From assembly GCA_964516055.1 (NCBI GenBank), contig CAZEYK010000023.1, positions 1 through 15,938 on the forward strand: DNA of 15,938 nt. Reading direction: 5' to 3'. This DNA is from JABIEQ01 sp964516055 (lineage in GTDB: Bacteria > Patescibacteriota > Patescibacteriia > Magasanikbacterales > UBA922). Shown piece by piece: positions 13,828-15,938 of the stretch. The notes beneath the pieces are model-generated. The model did no database searches and was not told the origin of the DNA. It saw only the letters and a list, made by a program, of their open reading frames with translations. The position numbers and the translations under genes are program-made. Every line of letters begins with the position of its first letter. Positions within the stretch are counted from its first letter, which is position 1.

Positions 13828-15804
13828 ATGTATCTCTCTAAAGTATTTATCAAAAATTATCGTTCGATTAAAGAATTGGAGGTTTCCTTTAAAAAAGGGA
13901 AAAATGTTATTGTTGGTAGAAATAATTCAGGGAAAAGTAATATAGTAAAAGCGATTGATATTGTTTTAGGAGAGAGATCCCCAGACTGGGACAAATCTGA
14001 AAATATATCTGAAAATGATTTCCACAATGGGAACACCGAAGAAGATATTTTTATTTGGTGTGAACTTACAAGAGATATTAGTAGCGATACAGGAGAGATT
14101 GAAGATTTGAATTTTTCAGAGGCTGGGAAAACAGCATATGTCAAAATACAAACCCCATCTCAAACGGATCGATACAATGGAGACGATTATATAATAGAGA
14201 TTTCTGATGAATTTGATACAGATCAAATAGAAAAGTTATTCTATTTTGAATTAGAAGAGGGACAATCAAAATTAGATGCCAATGAATTTAAAAAAATGTG
14301 GATTGGAGGAAAATCATATTGCAAGAAGACTTTGGAACAAGAGTTTTCAAATGCCAAAAAAATTGCATTTGCTTTTATGGCAAAAAAGGAAGATGGAAAG
14401 ATAATTAAACATCTAAGTTTTTTCTATACTGATGATGAAGCAAATTGGAAAGTTGGTTCAAATGCTGGTTCCTTGCGAAACTTCTTTTTACAGAGTGCTA
14501 TTATTCCAGCATTTAGAGATACGAAAGATCAATTGCGAATAAACCAATGGAGTTGGTATGGCAAATTATTAAAACAGTACATCGACACAGAAAACCAAGA
14601 TCTAAAAACTGCTTTTGGGGAAGTAAAAAAAGCATCGGATAATGTTTTTAAAGATTTACAAAGTAAGATTTGCGATAAAAAAACCAATATTGCTTTCCCT
14701 GGTACAACAATTTCTTTTAAATTTAACCCAGACACAAAACAAGATATTTACAAAAATGCTCTAATATATGTAGACGATGGGTTTAATAGTGAATTAGCTG
14801 ACAAAGGTTCAGGAATTCAAAGTGCGGTTACTATTAGTTTGTTCGATTTTTATATTCGAGAAGTGGTTCATACTTCTGGGTCTTTATTAGTAATAGAAGA
14901 ACCTGAACTTTACTTGCATCCGCATGGAAGGAGAGTTATTTCAGATAGACTCAATCACTTTTTAGATGGAGGAAAGAATCAAGTTATTGTTACAACTCAC
15001 TCAACAGAATTTATAGTCCCTGTTTCTGAGGAGTTAAATATTATTTGTGTTCAGAAAAAAAATGATGGGACAGTAGCAAAAAATACTAGTTTTAGCACAC
15101 CAAAAAGAAAACAGATTTTAATAAGAAAGCAACATGCTGAAATGTTTTTTGCTGATGCGGTGATTCTTACAGAAGATGCTAAATACATATTAGAGGAATT
15201 AGCGAAAGAAGTTCATGGAGCTAGTAAAGATTGGCTAAATGAAAACAATATTTCAGTTTTAAATGTTGGTGGAAAAACTGAGTTTTGGAAATATGCAGAA
15301 GTTTTACAGGAACTGGAAATTCCTTTTTTTATAATTCCTGACTTTGACTTTTTAAATAATGGTATTTCAGACTACTTTACAAAACTTAAATTTACTCAAG
15401 ATAGGATAAATGAATTAAATACTTTGAAATCTACCTACAGTCTTACTGGATTTAAAAATTTGGCTAATTTACAAAGCACAGAACAGGATGGTGTTAAAGA
15501 ATATATGAGTAAATTAAAAGATGAAAATATTTTCTTACTCTCAGGAGAGTTAGAAGATTTATATTTAGAGGACAAGAAACCGCATTACACTAAGGAACAG
15601 GGTGTTTTAGAAACGATAGCAACTATGATTGAAAATGGCGAAAAAATAAGCGATTTCATTGTTGCAGATGACTTTCTTGATTTCTTCGTCTTTTTCAGAG
15701 AAAAAATGCAAATACTTGATAATCCCAGTACGCTAAATTTAGCTGAAGAAAGCGATGGAATTGAATCAGAATCGGATATAACCCCTGAAGATCTACCATT
15801 TTAA
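13828..15804 (+). CDS. OLD-family ATPase with C-terminal TOPRIM nuclease domain
   Basis: 658 residues. The SMC/RecF-like ATPase half shows Walker A GRNNSGKSN (30-38), an ABC-like signature DKGSGIQSAV (325-334), Walker B LLVIEEPELYLHP (353-365) and a switch His391 in VTTHSTEF. The TOPRIM half follows: the acidic residue E449 in VILTEDAKYIL (normally VEG) and the DxD motif D505-F-D507 in IIPDFDFLNNG, the metal ligands of the nuclease. The N-terminal core is split by a long insertion (about 70-290), usual for OLD proteins. OLD nucleases act in phage defence, for example phage P2 Old and GajA of Gabija. Here it sits 5 nt after hsdS with no GajB-type helicase, so it is more likely a part of this operon's own system, perhaps in place of HsdR. 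Low-GC codon use differs from hsdM. Confidence 0.88.
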   Translation: MYLSKVFIKNYRSIKELEVSFKKGKNVIVGRNNSGKSNIVKAIDIVLGERSPDWDKSENISENDFHNGNTEEDIFIWCELTRDISSDTGEIEDLNFSEAGKTAYVKIQTPSQTDRYNGDDYIIEISDEFDTDQIEKLFYFELEEGQSKLDANEFKKMWIGGKSYCKKTLEQEFSNAKKIAFAFMAKKEDGKIIKHLSFFYTDDEANWKVGSNAGSLRNFFLQSAIIPAFRDTKDQLRINQWSWYGKLLKQYIDTENQDLKTAFGEVKKASDNVFKDLQSKICDKKTNIAFPGTTISFKFNPDTKQDIYKNALIYVDDGFNSELADKGSGIQSAVTISLFDFYIREVVHTSGSLLVIEEPELYLHPHGRRVISDRLNHFLDGGKNQVIVTTHSTEFIVPVSEELNIICVQKKNDGTVAKNTSFSTPKRKQILIRKQHAEMFFADAVILTEDAKYILEELAKEVHGASKDWLNENNISVLNVGGKTEFWKYAEVLQELEIPFFIIPDFDFLNNGISDYFTKLKFTQDRINELNTLKSTYSLTGFKNLANLQSTEQDGVKEYMSKLKDENIFLLSGELEDLYLEDKKPHYTKEQGVLETIATMIENGEKISDFIVADDFLDFFVFFREKMQILDNPSTLNLAEESDGIESESDITPEDLPF

Positions 15805-15814
15805 TTTAAACCCT

Positions 15815-15938
15815 ATGAACGAAATAATCTGCCCCCATTGTAAAAAAGCCTTCAAAGTCGATGAAGCTGGATTTGCTGACATACTCAAACAAGTCCGCAA
15901 TCAAGAATTCGATAAAGAACTGCATGAACGTTTAGAAA
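15815..15938 (+). CDS. DUF2130 protein, N-terminal fragment (runs off the right edge)
   Basis: The first 41 codons are seen from ATG 15815. They show the opening of DUF2130 proteins: a single CPHC knuckle (residues 6-9: ICPHCKKAF), then FKVDEAGFADILKQVRNQEF and a charged helix DKELHERLE, the start of a long coiled coil. Full-length members are about 400-450 residues, with a coiled coil followed by a nuclease-like C-terminal domain, and are often found beside restriction-modification genes. It starts 10 nt after the OLD gene stop and belongs to the same operon. Whether its nuclease-like part is intact cannot be judged here. Confidence 0.8.
   Translation, partial: MNEIICPHCKKAFKVDEAGFADILKQVRNQEFDKELHERLE

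Noticed and set aside
13828..15804. Gabija GajA
   Set aside because: The domain plan agrees, but no GajB-type UvrD helicase follows; the next gene is DUF2130. The window edge leaves later genes unseen.
1..15938. CRISPR array, tRNA or rRNA genes, insertion sequence
   Set aside because: No spaced identical repeats, no cloverleaf-like sequence and no transposase were seen in any gap; all gaps are under 300 bp.

Overview
The window reads as a chromosomal stretch of a low-GC bacterium, most likely a member of the Patescibacteria (Candidate Phyla Radiation). This rests on AT-rich sequence, compact genes, almost no Shine-Dalgarno sequences before start codons, many short membrane-anchored or zinc-ribbon proteins of unknown role, and the standard stop code (TGA is a real stop in two genes). 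The phylum call is an inference from style, not from a marker gene.

Left part (1-3767). A partial minus-strand gene runs off the left edge. Divergent from it is a three-gene unit: a membrane-anchored protein with a possible GerMN-like domain, an ArsR-type repressor without metal-binding cysteines, and a small membrane-anchored protein. Its promoter overlaps a cluster of four TGTTTAA heptamers and an 11-bp inverted repeat, so it looks controlled by its own repressor. A strong terminator at 2230-2267 closes it. Next come a charged coiled-coil protein, a YdeI/OmpD-associated-like protein and a zinc-ribbon protein. These end at a 15-bp-stem terminator placed between convergent genes.

Middle part (3768-9096). 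A minus-strand operon carries a MarR regulator and two half-size ABC exporter subunits that overlap by 4 bp. Their ATPase motifs are asymmetric in a complementary way, as in heterodimeric multidrug exporters. A near-consensus promoter lies under an imperfect 27-bp palindrome, the probable MarR operator. Divergent from it is an M23 (LytM/MepM-like) peptidoglycan endopeptidase with its own promoter very close to the start codon.

Right part (9097-15938). Base usage changes and a tightly packed plus-strand defence operon begins: a small Xre regulator, a type I DNA methylase fused to an N-terminal HsdR-like nuclease domain, RhuM, a two-TRD specificity subunit HsdS, an OLD-family ATPase with a TOPRIM nuclease domain, and the start of a DUF2130 protein cut off by the window edge. 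No HsdR translocase is present in the window. The arrangement suggests a type I-like restriction or defence system in which the methylase-borne nuclease domain and/or the OLD nuclease supplies the cleavage function. rhuM is bracketed by 13-bp direct repeats exactly at the two gene junctions, as if it were a removable cassette. This operon is the most interesting part of the window.
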